Shown: positions 16,486-25,520, counted from the first letter of the stretch. The stretch: 64,000 nt of DNA from an uncultured Bacteroidales bacterium (GCA_900316055.1 ONBK01000003.1:62001-126000), one strand, 5' to 3'. Program-made: numbers and translations. The notes: generated by a model from the letters alone, not told the origin.

Positions 16486-17577
16486 TTATTTATACTCTTT
16501 CACCTTCACGCCATCCAGCACTTCCTTGCCGCAGATGGCGAGGGCCAGCATCTCGTTCTCGCCCTTGTAGATCTTCACGGGGGCAATCCAGCCGATGCGC
16601 TCTTCAATCATAGCCATCCAGGGTTTGCTGTAGGCGATACCGCCAGTGAGGATGATGGCATCCACCTTGCCTTTGACCACAGCGGCCAGACGGCTGATCT
16701 CCATGGAGACCTGATAGGTGAAGGCATCCACCAGGAGCTGGCATTTGGCGTCACCAGCGAGGGCTTTCTTCTCGACCTCGTAGGCGTCGTTGGTGCCGAG
16801 GTAGGCGACGAAGCCACCTTCGGCGGTGACCATCTTCTTCAGCTTGGCCTCGTCATACTTGCCGCTGCAGGCTACCTCGATGAGCTTCGAGGCGTTGATG
16901 CTGCCGCAACGGGTGGGGGAGAAGGCACCGAGGCCGCAGAGGGCACGGTTCACTTCCACACAACGGCCGTGCTCGTGCACGCCCACACTCACGCCACCAC
17001 CCATGTGGGCGATGATGAGGTTCAGGTCCTCATAGTGCTTGCCAAGTTCACGGGCATACAGCTTGCCGGTCATCTTCTGGTTCAGGCAGTGCCAGATGAC
17101 ACCCTCGCGCGAGGGGTCGAGGTCGAAGACGGGATGGCCGCTGATTTTGGCGAATTCCGGACGCTCGTCCACGATGCCGGGGTCGGCAATGTAGGCGCAC
17201 TCGAGACCAATCTCACGGGCGATGGCGTCGCTGATGAGGGCTCCGAGGTTGCAGGCGTGCTTGCCCTGGATACCGGCGTGGCACTCCTCTTTCATGAGGT
17301 CGTTCACGCGGTAGCAGCCGCTCTCGCAGGGGCGGGTGAGGCCGCCGCGGCCCATGACGACGGCAATCTCGTCGTTGCTCACGCCATGGCGCTTCACCAT
17401 GTCGAGGATGGCAGTCTTGCGGTACTCGAACTGGTCCGCAACTTCATGGAACTTCTGGATCTCCTCGATGGGGTGGGAGAGGTTCTCGGTGAAAACTTCG
17501 GTCTCGCCTTCGTAGATGGCAGCTTTGGTCGATGTGGCACCAGGATTGATAACCAACGTGTACTTCTTATTACTCAT
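16486..17577 (-). CDS. buk: butyrate kinase
   Basis: The 363-residue product has the acetate/butyrate-kinase (ASKHA) fold markers: VINPGATSTKAAIYEGE at the N-terminus (phosphate 1 loop), NLIIAHMGGGVSVGVHEHGR near 185-205 and ILTGGIAYS near 315. The length fits butyrate kinase rather than acetate kinase (~400). It interconverts butyryl-phosphate and butyrate with ADP/ATP; related enzymes accept branched-chain acyl phosphates. The usual partner, phosphate butyryltransferase, is not in the window. The 5' flank opens onto a long repeat region. Confidence 0.93.
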   Translation of the reverse strand: MSNKKYTLVINPGATSTKAAIYEGETEVFTENLSHPIEEIQKFHEVADQFEYRKTAILDMVKRHGVSNDEIAVVMGRGGLTRPCESGCYRVNDLMKEECHAGIQGKHACNLGALISDAIAREIGLECAYIADPGIVDERPEFAKISGHPVFDLDPSREGVIWHCLNQKMTGKLYARELGKHYEDLNLIIAHMGGGVSVGVHEHGRCVEVNRALCGLGAFSPTRCGSINASKLIEVACSGKYDEAKLKKMVTAEGGFVAYLGTNDAYEVEKKALAGDAKCQLLVDAFTYQVSMEISRLAAVVKGKVDAIILTGGIAYSKPWMAMIEERIGWIAPVKIYKGENEMLALAICGKEVLDGVKVKEYK

Positions 17578-18252
17578 CGTATTATATATTTATTTGTTCC
17601 TAATTTTCTTTAACCTTTAAACGATAAACGATAAACTTTATCAAGGTGCAAAGATAATAAAAAAAAATGACAATCTGCCAAATATTTTTCAACAAATTGT
17701 CATTATATTGATTATTAATATATTGTATGGTTAGTGAAAGGTTATAGGTTATAGGTTATTGGTTATTGAAAGGTTTGTGAGGTTAATGAGTTGAATGGGT
17801 TAGTTGGGTTAGTTGATGGGACGCGGCAGCTTTCTTTAAACTTTAAACTTTAAACTTTAACCGTTAACCGTTACCAGGTTTGCTCCACAAGGTCGCAGGC
17901 CGTGACCAAAGGTCAGGCAGATTGGTTATTGGTTATTGAAAGGTTTGTGAGTTTAGTGGGTTGAATGAGTTAATTGGGTTAGTTGGGGTAGTTAGTGGGA
18001 CTGCGGCAGCTTTCTTTAAACGTTAAACGTTAAACGTTAAACTTTAACCTATAAAGTGGGTTTAATGAGTTGAATGGGTTAGTTGGGTTAGTTGGTGGGA
18101 CGCGGCAGCTTTCTTTAAACTTTAAACTTTAAACTTTAAACGTTATCAGAACGGCAATATCCCGCCTGCGTCAGCCAATTCGCATAATTCGCAAAATTCG
18201 CCGATGATAAAGACGGATGCGTCAGCCCCCTTCGCCGTTGATAAAAAGAAAG
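17578..18252. repeat. repeat-filled intergenic region with GGTTATT and GGGTTAGTT tracts
   Basis: I see no gene in these 675 bases. They contain heptamers (TTTAAAC, GGTTATT/GGTTATA), a three-times repeated composite block (about 17732-17845, 17930-18015, 18054-18120) in which GGTTATTG runs lead into GGGTTAGTT-like 9-mers and then a GGCAGCTTTC motif, and one GC-rich element in reverse orientation (17878-17920). The block recurs at about 23580-23690. Confidence 0.85.
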
Positions 18253-18843
18253 TTAGCCGTAAATCAGCAGTCCTGCAGCCCCAGACAGCACGATGAGAAG
18301 TATAGGGGAGACCTTCCTCCACAGCGACAGCCCGAACACCACCGCAAAGATGATCAAATTGAAAATTGAAAATTGAAAATTGAAAATTGTGACGGTTCCC
18401 GTTGGGGTGGGGGAGAAGGCCGTGGGCATGAGCGATAGTGCTGCAGCGGCAATAAGTCCGATGACGGTGAGTCGCAAGCCCTTGAAGATGACATCGAACG
18501 GCGCTTGGTCTTTGTGTCTCAGCAGCCAGCGGCCAACGATGAGGATGAGTGTTAACGGGAGGATGAGGACGGCCAACGAGGCGATGACGGCCCCCAGTGC
18601 AGCCATCCATTCGGGATAGCCTTCTGCGATGACAGCGGAGTAGCCCGCATAGGTGGCGGTGTTGATGCCGATAGGGCCGGGGGTGATCTGGCTGATAGCC
18701 AGTATGTCGGTGAACTCCTGCGAGGTGAGCCACCCGTGGTGTGTCACCACCGCGTCCTGTATCAGCGCAATCATCGAGTAGCCTCCACCAAACGTGAACG
18801 CCCCAATCATCAAAAACGTATAAAACAGCTCAAATAATATCAT
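18253..18843 (-). CDS. chromate transporter, single-domain subunit A
   Basis: A 196-residue membrane protein of the CHR family: IGAFTFGGGYSMIALIQDAVV near the N-terminus, AISQITPGPIGINTATYAGY near 50-70, and about six hydrophobic helices. Family members export chromate or, more broadly, transport oxyanions; short (~200-residue) forms are normally encoded in adjacent pairs and work together. Here the likely partner is 1.9 kb away. Near residue 150 an in-frame (AATTTTC)n heptamer tract (18355-18389) encodes IFNFQFSIFNL, placing a repeat-encoded hydrophobic stretch between two membrane segments. Confidence 0.87.
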   Translation of the reverse strand: MILFELFYTFLMIGAFTFGGGYSMIALIQDAVVTHHGWLTSQEFTDILAISQITPGPIGINTATYAGYSAVIAEGYPEWMAALGAVIASLAVLILPLTLILIVGRWLLRHKDQAPFDVIFKGLRLTVIGLIAAAALSLMPTAFSPTPTGTVTIFNFQFSIFNLIIFAVVFGLSLWRKVSPILLIVLSGAAGLLIYG

Positions 18844-18871
18844 CTTCTATTCTTGTTTTGCCTTCGGCTAT

Positions 18872-19719
18872 GGATACGCTTCGCGTAGAAATTTCTTTAA
18901 AATCCAATAAATAATCAGTAAAAATCATATTCTTATTTTGTTCAAGATTTTCTGTGATTTCTTGCCGAAGGCAATCCCCTAATGATACGCTTCGCGTAGA
19001 AATCTTTCAAAATCATTTTAAAAATCAATCAAAATCTTATATCTGCTTGTTTGCCGTAATTGGTATATTAAAATATTGATTTTCTAAGATTTTATTTAGA
19101 TTTTCTATGATTTCTTGCCGTAGGCAATCCCCTAATGATACGCTTCGCGTAGAAATCTTAAAAATCAACTTAAAATCCTCCAAAATTTTTTTTTGCTCTA
19201 TGTTTGCTTCCGGTATTAATATGTTGATTTTCTAATATTTTTATTTAGATTTTCTATGATTTCTTGCCGTAGGCAATCCCCTAATGATACGCTTCGCGTA
19301 GAAATCTTAAAAATCAACTTAAAATCCTCCAAAATCTTTTTTTGCTCTATGTTTGCTTCCGGTATTAATATGTCGAATTTCTATAATTATATTTAGATTT
19401 TCTGAGATTTCTTGCCGTAGGCAATCCCCTAAGATACGCTTCGTGTAGAAATCTTAAAAATCAACTTAAAATCCTCCAAAATTTTTTTTGCTCTATGTTT
19501 GCTTCCGGTATTAATATGTTGATTTTCTAAGATTATATTTAGATTTTCTGAGATTTCTTGCCGTAGGCAATCCCCTAATGATACGCTTCGCGTAGAAATC
19601 TTTCAAAATCATTTTAAAAATCAATCAAAATCTTTATTCTAATCATTATACATGTCTATTTTCTATGATTTCTATCCTTCAGGCTATCCCATAAGCCGAA
19701 GGCAATCCCTAAACCTCTG
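18872..19719. repeat. tandem array of paired-hairpin elements (copies 4-9)
   Basis: Six successive elements run at 18872-18978, 18983-19131, 19136-19280, 19285-19428, 19432-19574 and 19579-19690, most separated by only CTAAT-type linkers. Left hairpins are TACGC-TTC-GCGTA (one with a G-T pair), right hairpins TTGCC-GTA/GAA-GGCAA or the TAGCC type. Units of about 145-149 bp share an internal TGCTTCCGGTATTAATATG segment. The last unit is followed by a lone right-end hairpin that reaches the 3' end of the next gene. Confidence 0.92.
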
Positions 19720-20142
19720 TTATATAAGTTTAACTCGATCTATTTCACCATCAGGGTACAGTTCGTACCATTCACTGTATAGACGTTCTGGCGAAAAATT
19801 GATAAGCATTCCGTATTTTAAGTGTGTAATATTTAGATAGTTCTTTAGTTGCCTACGATGTTCTTTCCCTATAAAGTCTATTGCTTTTAATTCCACTATT
19901 ATTTCATCATTGATGACTAAATCCATACGGTAGGTTTGGTCCAACTGTACATCATCCCAATAGATTGGCAAAAACACTTGACGTTCTACTTTATAACCTT
20001 CTTGTTCTAGCAGATATTTCATTGCAGCCTCATAAGCAGATTCTAACAAACCGTAATGGTATTTGTTGTATACCTTCATGGCGATGCCTGTTATGTCAGC
20101 AAAGAACTGGTATTTCTTATTATGTTCCGCAATAAGGTCCAT
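19720..20142 (-). CDS. GxxExxY protein
   Basis: A 140-residue protein of the GxxExxY family: the naming motif reads GLLESAY (residues 31-37), and a PD-(D/E)XK-like core follows (YRMDLVINDEIIVELKAID, with D and ExK). The family is common in Bacteroidota and cyanobacteria, and its role is unknown; the fold suggests a nuclease-like or nucleic-acid-binding protein. It lies alone inside a large array of palindromic repeats, on the same strand as the flanking chromate-transporter genes, and the sequence upstream of its start resumes in the middle of a repeat unit. It appears to have entered the array. Confidence 0.85.
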   Translation of the reverse strand: MDLIAEHNKKYQFFADITGIAMKVYNKYHYGLLESAYEAAMKYLLEQEGYKVERQVFLPIYWDDVQLDQTYRMDLVINDEIIVELKAIDFIGKEHRRQLKNYLNITHLKYGMLINFSPERLYSEWYELYPDGEIDRVKLI

Positions 20143-20818
20143 GTTGCTTTATTGTATTAATATGTTGATTTTCTAAGATTTTTATTTGGATTTTCTATGA
20201 TTTCTTGCCGAAGGCAATCCCCTAATGATACGCTTCGCGTAGAAATCGTTAAAAAATATTCTTAAAATCAATTAAAATCTTTATTCTAATCATTATACAT
20301 GTCTATTTTCTAAGATTTTTTATTTAGATTTCTAGCCTTCAGGCTATCCCTCCCCGCCGTGAGGCCATCTTATTGTTGTGTTCAGTCGTCGTCATTAATA
20401 ATATGTCTATTTTCTAAGATTTTTATTTAGATTTTCTATGATTTCTAGCCTTTAGGCTATCCCTCCCCGCCGTGAGGCAATCTTATTGTTGTGTTCAGTC
20501 GCCGTCATTAATAATATGTCTATTTTCTAAGATTTTTATTTGGATTTTCTATGATTTCTAGCCTTCAGGCTATCCCTCCCCGCCGTGAGGCCATCTTATT
20601 GTTGTGTTCAGTCGCCGTCATTAATAATATGTCTATTTTCTAAGATTTTTATTTAGATTTTCTACGATTTCTAGCCTTCAGGCTATCCCCTAATGATACG
20701 CTTCGCGTAGAAATCGTTAAAAAATATTCTTAAAATCAATCAAAATCTTTATTCTAATCATTATACATGTCTATTTTCTATGATTTTTTATTTAGATTTC
20801 TATCCTTCAGGCTATCCC
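20143..20818. repeat. tandem arrays of paired-hairpin elements and a 113-bp unit
   Basis: The array resumes mid-element at 20143, with right-end hairpins at 20210-20221, 20330-20350, 20443-20463, 20556-20576 and 20669-20690, and full elements beginning near 20228 and 20697. Between them a 113-bp unit starting TCCCCGCCGTGAGGC repeats three times (20351, 20464, 20577). The final element extends into the 3' end of the next gene. Confidence 0.9.
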
Positions 20819-21377
20819 TCCCCGCCGAGAGGCCAAAAAGTCCACCGAGAAGGATTGCGGCGAGGACGACGAGCACCGGGCTCACGCCCAGGAGCCAGAT
20901 GAGGAGGCAGGAAATGACAGGAATAATAACGTAAGGCACTATCTGCACCCCCTTGCACCTCCCGGCACTCCTCCACAGCCCCTTCCAGAGCAAGAACACC
21001 GGAGCCGCAATCAGCGCCACCACAGCCGGTCGGATGCCCATGAAGATGTGCTGCACCGTAGGAACGTCTTTGAACTGACGGAAGAAGATAGCGATGAGCA
21101 GTATGAAGATGATGGGCATCAGTATGTTGCCCAGTACAGCCAGCAGTGCACCTTTAATTCCACGAAGCTTCTGTCCAACGACAGCGGCGATATTGGCAGC
21201 CATAATTCCCGGCATGGTCTGCGCCAGAGCGATGACATCCAGCATCTCCTCTTCGCTCAGCCATTTGTGTCTGTCCACCACCTCGCGCTGGATGAGCGGT
21301 ATCATCGCATACCCTCCACCGATGGTGAATGTCCCCACCTTGAAAAAAGTTGTAAAAAGCTCGCAATATTTTACCAT
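20778..21377 (-). CDS. chromate transporter, single-domain subunit B
   Basis: A 199-residue CHR-family membrane protein with FFKVGTFTIGGGYAMIPLIQREVV, ALAQTMPGIMAANIAAVVG and five or six helices; it is the probable partner of the subunit 1.9 kb away on the same strand. The last ~18 residues (GLSAGRDSLKDRNLNKKS) and the stop codon come from the adjoining palindromic element, so its original 3' end has been replaced or extended. Normally such half-size genes overlap or lie next to each other; here a repeat array and a GxxExxY gene separate them. Confidence 0.87.
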   Translation of the reverse strand: MVKYCELFTTFFKVGTFTIGGGYAMIPLIQREVVDRHKWLSEEEMLDVIALAQTMPGIMAANIAAVVGQKLRGIKGALLAVLGNILMPIIFILLIAIFFRQFKDVPTVQHIFMGIRPAVVALIAAPVFLLWKGLWRSAGRCKGVQIVPYVIIPVISCLLIWLLGVSPVLVVLAAILLGGLFGLSAGRDSLKDRNLNKKS

Positions 21378-21683
21378 CTTCGTCGTTCTATCAGTAAAAC
21401 TTTAAACGATAAACTTTAAACGTTAACCGTTATATTATGGATATGCTTCGCATAGAAATCCTTCAAAATCATGTTGAAAATCAGTAAAAATATTTTCTGA
21501 GATTTTCTTTTGGATTTTCTTAAGATTTCTTGCCGCAGGCAATCCCAAATCTTTAAACTATAAACGATAAACTTTAAACGTTTCAAAAAAACTTTAAACT
21601 ATAAACGTTAAACTTTAAACGTTAAACTTTAAACGTTACAAAAAAACTTTAAACCTTAAACGTTAAACTTTAAACTTTATTAT
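21378..21683. repeat. repeat-filled intergenic region with palindromic element
   Basis: This region between divergent genes has TTTAAAC/CGATAAA heptamers on both sides of a full element at 21439-21546 (left TATGC-TTC-GCATA, right TTGCC-GCA-GGCAA). Any promoters for the flanking genes must lie within these repeats; I could not pick one out. Confidence 0.85.
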
Positions 21684-22730
21684 ATGAACGGATTGTTTTT
21701 CGGGTTGTTCATGGTCTTCGTCGTAGTGATGCTGGTACTCGACCTCTTTGTGTTCCATAAGAAAGACCATGTCGTGGGCGTGAAAGAAGCCGCCGTCTGG
21801 ACCGCCATCTGGGTCTCCCTCGCCATGGGTTTCGCTGTACTGATCTACTTCTTCGGAGACTGGATGATGCCCCCCGATGCCTCGAAATTCGAAATTCAAA
21901 ATTCAGAATTCATGAAGGCCTACTGTGGCGAGATGGTCTCCGAGTTCCTCGCGGGCTATTTCCTCGAAGAGAGCCTCTCCATCGACAATATCTTCGTGAT
22001 GATCATGATTTTCGTCTCCTTCGGCATCAAGAAGGAGTACTACCATCGCGTCCTTTTCTGGGGCATTTTCGGAGCCATCGTGCTGAGGTTCATCTTCATC
22101 TTCGCTCTGGCAGGACTCATCAGCGAGTTCGCCTGGCTGCTGGCAGTCTTCGGTGCGATACTCATCTACAGCGGTGTGAAGATGTTCCTCGACAAAGGCG
22201 AAGAGCAGATGGACACCGAGAACCACCCCATCGTCAAGTTCGCCTCCAAGCACTTCCCCGTCACCACCAAGAGCCATGGGCACGATTTCTTTGTTAAAGA
22301 TGAGGAAAAGGAAGAACAAACCTCAATGAGGAAGTCTCACACTTTTAACTTTTCACTTTTATCTTTTAACTATAAAATGACTCCCTTGTTTTTAGTCCTC
22401 TTGGTGATTGAGTTCAGCGACATCATCTTCGCAGTCGACTCCATCCCGGCAGTCTTTTCCGTGACCAAGAATCCCGTCATTGTCTACACCTCCAACATCT
22501 TCGCCATCATGGGATTGCGTTCGCTCTTCTTCCTCTTGAGCGATGTAGCCGACCGATTCTGGATGCTGCATTACGGACTGGGGGTCCTGCTCACCTTCAT
22601 CGGAGTGAAGATGATAGGTGGTGAGTTCTTCGAATGGGAGATTCCGGCCCTTGTCTCCCTGGCCGTCATCCTCGCCATCCTCCTCCTCAGCGTTCTCCTT
22701 TCCATGCTCATCCGCAAACCTGTGCGCTAA
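21684..22730 (+). CDS. TerC-family integral membrane protein with repeat insertions
   Basis: A 348-residue TerC-family protein with about nine helices, including MVFVVVMLVLDLFVFHKK, FLEESLSIDNIFVMIMIF and FLVLLVIEFSDIIFAVDSIPAVFSVT with the conserved membrane Asp residues. TerC proteins are linked to tellurite resistance and to metal (Mn) handling at the inner membrane. Two heptamer-derived inserts are present: ATTCAAA-type units at 21883-21912 ([10 protein letters not shown]) in the loop after the third helix, and TTTAACT-type units at 22336-22378 (SHTFNFSLLSFNY) just before a later helix. Both lie in loops, so the protein may still work. Confidence 0.88.
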   Translation: MNGLFFGLFMVFVVVMLVLDLFVFHKKDHVVGVKEAAVWTAIWVSLAMGFAVLIYFFGDWMMPPDASKFEIQNSEFMKAYCGEMVSEFLAGYFLEESLSIDNIFVMIMIFVSFGIKKEYYHRVLFWGIFGAIVLRFIFIFALAGLISEFAWLLAVFGAILIYSGVKMFLDKGEEQMDTENHPIVKFASKHFPVTTKSHGHDFFVKDEEKEEQTSMRKSHTFNFSLLSFNYKMTPLFLVLLVIEFSDIIFAVDSIPAVFSVTKNPVIVYTSNIFAIMGLRSLFFLLSDVADRFWMLHYGLGVLLTFIGVKMIGGEFFEWEIPALVSLAVILAILLLSVLLSMLIRKPVR

Positions 22731-23760
22731 GGATTTGCTTCGCATAATATAGGATACACTTCGTGTAGAAATCCTTCAAAATCAGTTCAAAATCAGTAAA
22801 AATATTTTCTAAGATTTTTATTAGATTTTCTTAAGATTTCTAGCCTTTAGGCTATCCCAAACTTTAAACTTTAAACGTTAAACTTTAAACGTTACACAAT
22901 GACCTCCGGTCACGGCCTGCGACCTTGTGGAGCAAACCTTTCAATATCTTTAAACGTTAAACTTTAAACTTTGACCGTTATATTATGGATACACTTCGTG
23001 TAGAAATCCTTAAAAATCAGTTCAAAATCACACATAATTCATAAGGCTATTTTCTTGAGATTTTTTGATTTTTCTAAAATTTCTAGCCTTTAGGCTATCC
23101 CAAAACAACGGTCACTAAGCTCCAAGCTATAGTGGCCGTAAAGGATTTGCTTCGCATAATATGGGATACACTTCGTGTAGAAATCCTTCAAAATCAGTTC
23201 AAAATCACACATAATTCATAAGGTTATTTTCTTGAGATTTTTATTAGATTTTTCTAAAATTTCTAGCCTTTAGGCTATCCAAAAACAACGGTCACTGCAG
23301 CTTGGCGCTGGGTGACCGTTTTGAATAGGGGGATCGCCTGCGGCGAGAAATCGGAAGAAAATCTGGATGAAAATCCTCGAAAATCGTTAAACTTTAAACG
23401 TTAAACTTTAACCGTTACACAATGACCTCTGGTCACGGCCTGCGACCTTGTGGAGCAAACCTTTAAACGTTACCTAATTTTAATCTTTAAACCTTAAACG
23501 TTAAACTTTAAACGTTAAACGTTACCTAATTTTAATCTTTAAACGTTAAACTTTCTGCCTGGCTCCATAGGATAGTGAATGGTTATTGGTTATTGGTTAT
23601 TGGTTATTGAAAAGTTAGTGAGTTGAATGAGTTAGTTGGGGTAGTTGGGGTAGTTAGCGGGACTGCGGCAGCCTCTTTAAACGTTAAACGTTAACCGTTA
23701 AACATTATTATAAGTACTATAATATTAATACTTTATATAGGGTTGTTAACAATTGGTTAA
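22731..23760. repeat. repeat-filled intergenic region with three palindromic elements
   Basis: I see no gene here. It has full paired-hairpin elements at 22752-22858, 22987-23101 and 23164-23280 (left stems TACAC/GTGTA, right TAGCC/GGCTA); GC-rich elements at about 22898-22938 and 23422-23460 and a partial one at 23553-23575; heptamers throughout; and the GGTTATTG/GGGTAGTT/GGCAGCC composite block at 23580-23690. Extra copies of GGATTTGCTTCGCATAATAT (20 nt) directly precede two of the elements. Confidence 0.88.
23287..23328. terminator. terminator-like hairpin after a palindromic element
   Basis: AACGGTCAC (23287-23295) pairs with GTGACCGTT (23312-23320), with an inner CAGC/GCTG pairing in the loop, followed by TTTGAAT. 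A related but imperfect hairpin (ACGGTCACT with AGTGGCCGT, 23108-23139) follows the previous element, so this motif travels with the element. Confidence 0.5.
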
Positions 23761-23777
23761 AAAATGTGAAAAGATAA

Positions 23778-23809
23778 TTTGGTCAGAATAAAAACATTTC
23801 GTATTTTTG
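23778..23809 (+). promoter_or_regulatory. Bacteroidota-type promoter for the ugd gene
   Basis: TTTG at 23778-23781 and TATTTTTG at 23802-23809 match the -33 TTTG and -7 TAnnTTTG elements of the Bacteroidota primary sigma factor with a 20-bp spacer. It lies about 110 bases ahead of the ugd start and implies a leader of roughly 105 nt. Confidence 0.8.
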
Positions 23810-23828
23810 CATTCCGTATTGTAGTATG

Positions 23829-23860
23829 CCCTAACCATCGTTTAGAGATGGGAGTGAGGG
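23829..23860 (+). promoter_or_regulatory. hairpin in the ugd leader
   Basis: CCATC (23835-23839) pairs with GATGG (23847-23851) around a 7-nt loop, and CCCT (23829-23832) can pair with AGGG (23857-23860) outside an internal loop. It lies within the predicted untranslated leader, where it could affect transcript stability or elongation into the glycan genes; no known riboswitch is recognised. Confidence 0.4.
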
Positions 23861-23920
23861 TGCTTTAGCAGTGTTGGGAGTTTAAGTTTTCCGGTGCTAA
23901 ATAGTTAAAAACTAGTATTT

Positions 23921-25402
23921 ATGAACATTTCCGTTGCGGGTACCGGCTATGTCGGTCTCAGTATCGCCACACTATTGGCTCAGCATAACGACGTGACTTG
24001 TGTCGACGTGGTTCCAGAACGCGTCGATTTGGTGAATAATAAGAAGTCGCCCATAAAGGACGACTACATCGAGGATTACCTGGCCCACAAGCCCCTCTCC
24101 ATCAAGGCTACCCTCGACCAGGAGGCAGGTTATCGTGATGCCGAGTTTGTCGTCATCGCCGCTCCCACCAACTACGACAGCCAGAAGAATTTCTTCGATA
24201 CCTCCGCTGTCGAGGCCGTCATCGATGCTGTGCTCAAGGTCAACCCCGACGCAGTGATGGTCATCAAGAGCACCATCCCCGTGGGCTACACACGCTCGCT
24301 GTACTTGCGCTACTACCAGAAATTCAAACCTGCCCGACCGCAGGGAGCGGCCTTGAACTCCGATGAAATAAATCAAATTAGTGAAAAATCAGAAAATCAG
24401 GAAATCCTGCCTGGCTCCAAGGGAGACATGGCCTGCGACCGCAGTGGAGCAAAGCAATTTAATCTTCTCTTCTCGCCGGAGTTCCTGCGTGAGAGTAAGG
24501 CCCTCTACGACAACCTCTATCCCTCACGCATCATCGTGGGTGTACCCAAGATGATGCCTGGTCCTGAGTACCAGGAGGAAAATGAGGCTATCAAGGCCCT
24601 CACCGATATCGACTGGCTTACCGAGAAAGCCCATCAGTTCGCTGACCTCCTCGTCGAAGGTGCCATCGGCCCCTCCCAAGATTCAAAATTCGAAATTCAA
24701 AATTCAAAATTTGAAAAGAACATCCCTGTTCTTTTCATAGGCATGAAAGAGGCTGAGGCCGTGAAACTCTTCGCCAACACCTATCTGGCCCTCCGCGTGA
24801 GCTACTTCAACGAGCTCGACACTTATGCGGAAATGAAGGGCCTTGACACCCAGGCCATCATCGACGGCATCGGTCTCGACCCCCGCATTGGCACCCACTA
24901 CAATAACCCCAGTTTCGGGTACGGCGGCTATTGCCTCCCGAAGGATACCAAGCAGCTGCTGGCTAACTACGAAGACGTGCCGCAGAACATGATGTCCGCC
25001 ATCGTCGAGAGCAACCGCACCCGCAAGGATTTCATTGCCGACCAAGTCCTCAAGATGGCCGGCTATTTCGATTATAGCGAAAATAATGAGTTTTCACCTC
25101 TCACCTCTCACCTTTCACCTCCAACAATCGGTGTCTACCGCCTCACCATGAAGTCCAACAGCGACAACTTCCGTCAGTCCGCCATCCAGGGCGTCATGAA
25201 GCGCATCAAGGCTAAGGGTGCCCAGGTTATCATCTACGAGCCCACCCTCGAAGACGGCACCACCTTCTTCGGCAGTGTTGTTGTAAATGACTTAAAGAAA
25301 TTCAAGGAGATGTCGCAAGCGATTATAGCAAATAGGTATGACCCTTGTTTGGATGACGTTCATGACAAGGTTTATACCAGAGATATTTTCAAGCGCGACT
25401 AA
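23921..25402 (+). CDS. ugd: UDP-glucose 6-dehydrogenase with three repeat-encoded insertions
   Basis: A nucleotide-sugar dehydrogenase with the Rossmann start [65 protein letters not shown] and the catalytic-cysteine segment [14 protein letters not shown]; the C-terminal domain includes [13 protein letters not shown]. It oxidises UDP-glucose (or a similar NDP-sugar) to the uronate for surface glycans. At 493 residues it is clearly longer than usual (~390-440). Extra residues are encoded by: a GC-rich element at 24329-24457 (about 43 residues after FKP), ATTCAAA heptamers at 24681-24714 ([12 protein letters not shown]), and TCACCTC heptamers at 25091-25121 ([11 protein letters not shown]). All fall between conserved motifs. 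Confidence 0.93.
   Translation: MNISVAGTGYVGLSIATLLAQHNDVTCVDVVPERVDLVNNKKSPIKDDYIEDYLAHKPLSIKATLDQEAGYRDAEFVVIAAPTNYDSQKNFFDTSAVEAVIDAVLKVNPDAVMVIKSTIPVGYTRSLYLRYYQKFKPARPQGAALNSDEINQISEKSENQEILPGSKGDMACDRSGAKQFNLLFSPEFLRESKALYDNLYPSRIIVGVPKMMPGPEYQEENEAIKALTDIDWLTEKAHQFADLLVEGAIGPSQDSKFEIQNSKFEKNIPVLFIGMKEAEAVKLFANTYLALRVSYFNELDTYAEMKGLDTQAIIDGIGLDPRIGTHYNNPSFGYGGYCLPKDTKQLLANYEDVPQNMMSAIVESNRTRKDFIADQVLKMAGYFDYSENNEFSPLTSHLSPPTIGVYRLTMKSNSDNFRQSAIQGVMKRIKAKGAQVIIYEPTLEDGTTFFGSVVVNDLKKFKEMSQAIIANRYDPCLDDVHDKVYTRDIFKRD
24329..24457. repeat. GC-rich hairpin element inserted in frame in ugd
   Basis: This is a double copy of the dispersed GC-rich element. The first half (CCTGCCCGACCGCAGGGAGC, then GGCCTTGAA and GAAATAAATCAAAT) matches the copies at 8557 and 12110. 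The second half (CCTGCCTGGCTCCAAGGGAG, then GGCCTGCGACC and GTGGAGCAAA) matches the intergenic form. It is open in the ugd frame and separates motifs that are adjacent in the family. Confidence 0.85.
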
Positions 25403-25520
25403 TTATAAAAAAAGAGGGAAATAGGGCAGGGGAAAGGTGTTTTTCACATTCACATTAAAAAATAAGTAAAACCCCGGCCGTCCGCCCCATCCACGTGGTT
25501 TATTATAAAGTTTAAAGAGG

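Noticed and set aside
18146..18733. 195-codon minus-strand frame overlapping the first chromate transporter
   Set aside because: Alternative frame of the transporter gene, His/Arg-rich and without domains; the +1 frame has the FGGG and PGP motifs.
18872..20818. Possibility that the repeat array is a CRISPR array
   Set aside because: Units of 113-149 bp are continuous repeats with terminal hairpins; there are no short repeats alternating with unique 30-40 bp spacers and no cas genes.
25403..25520. Possible tRNA or structured RNA in the GC-rich CCCCGGCCGTCCGCCCC stretch
   Set aside because: No cloverleaf, CCA end or convincing stem set could be drawn.
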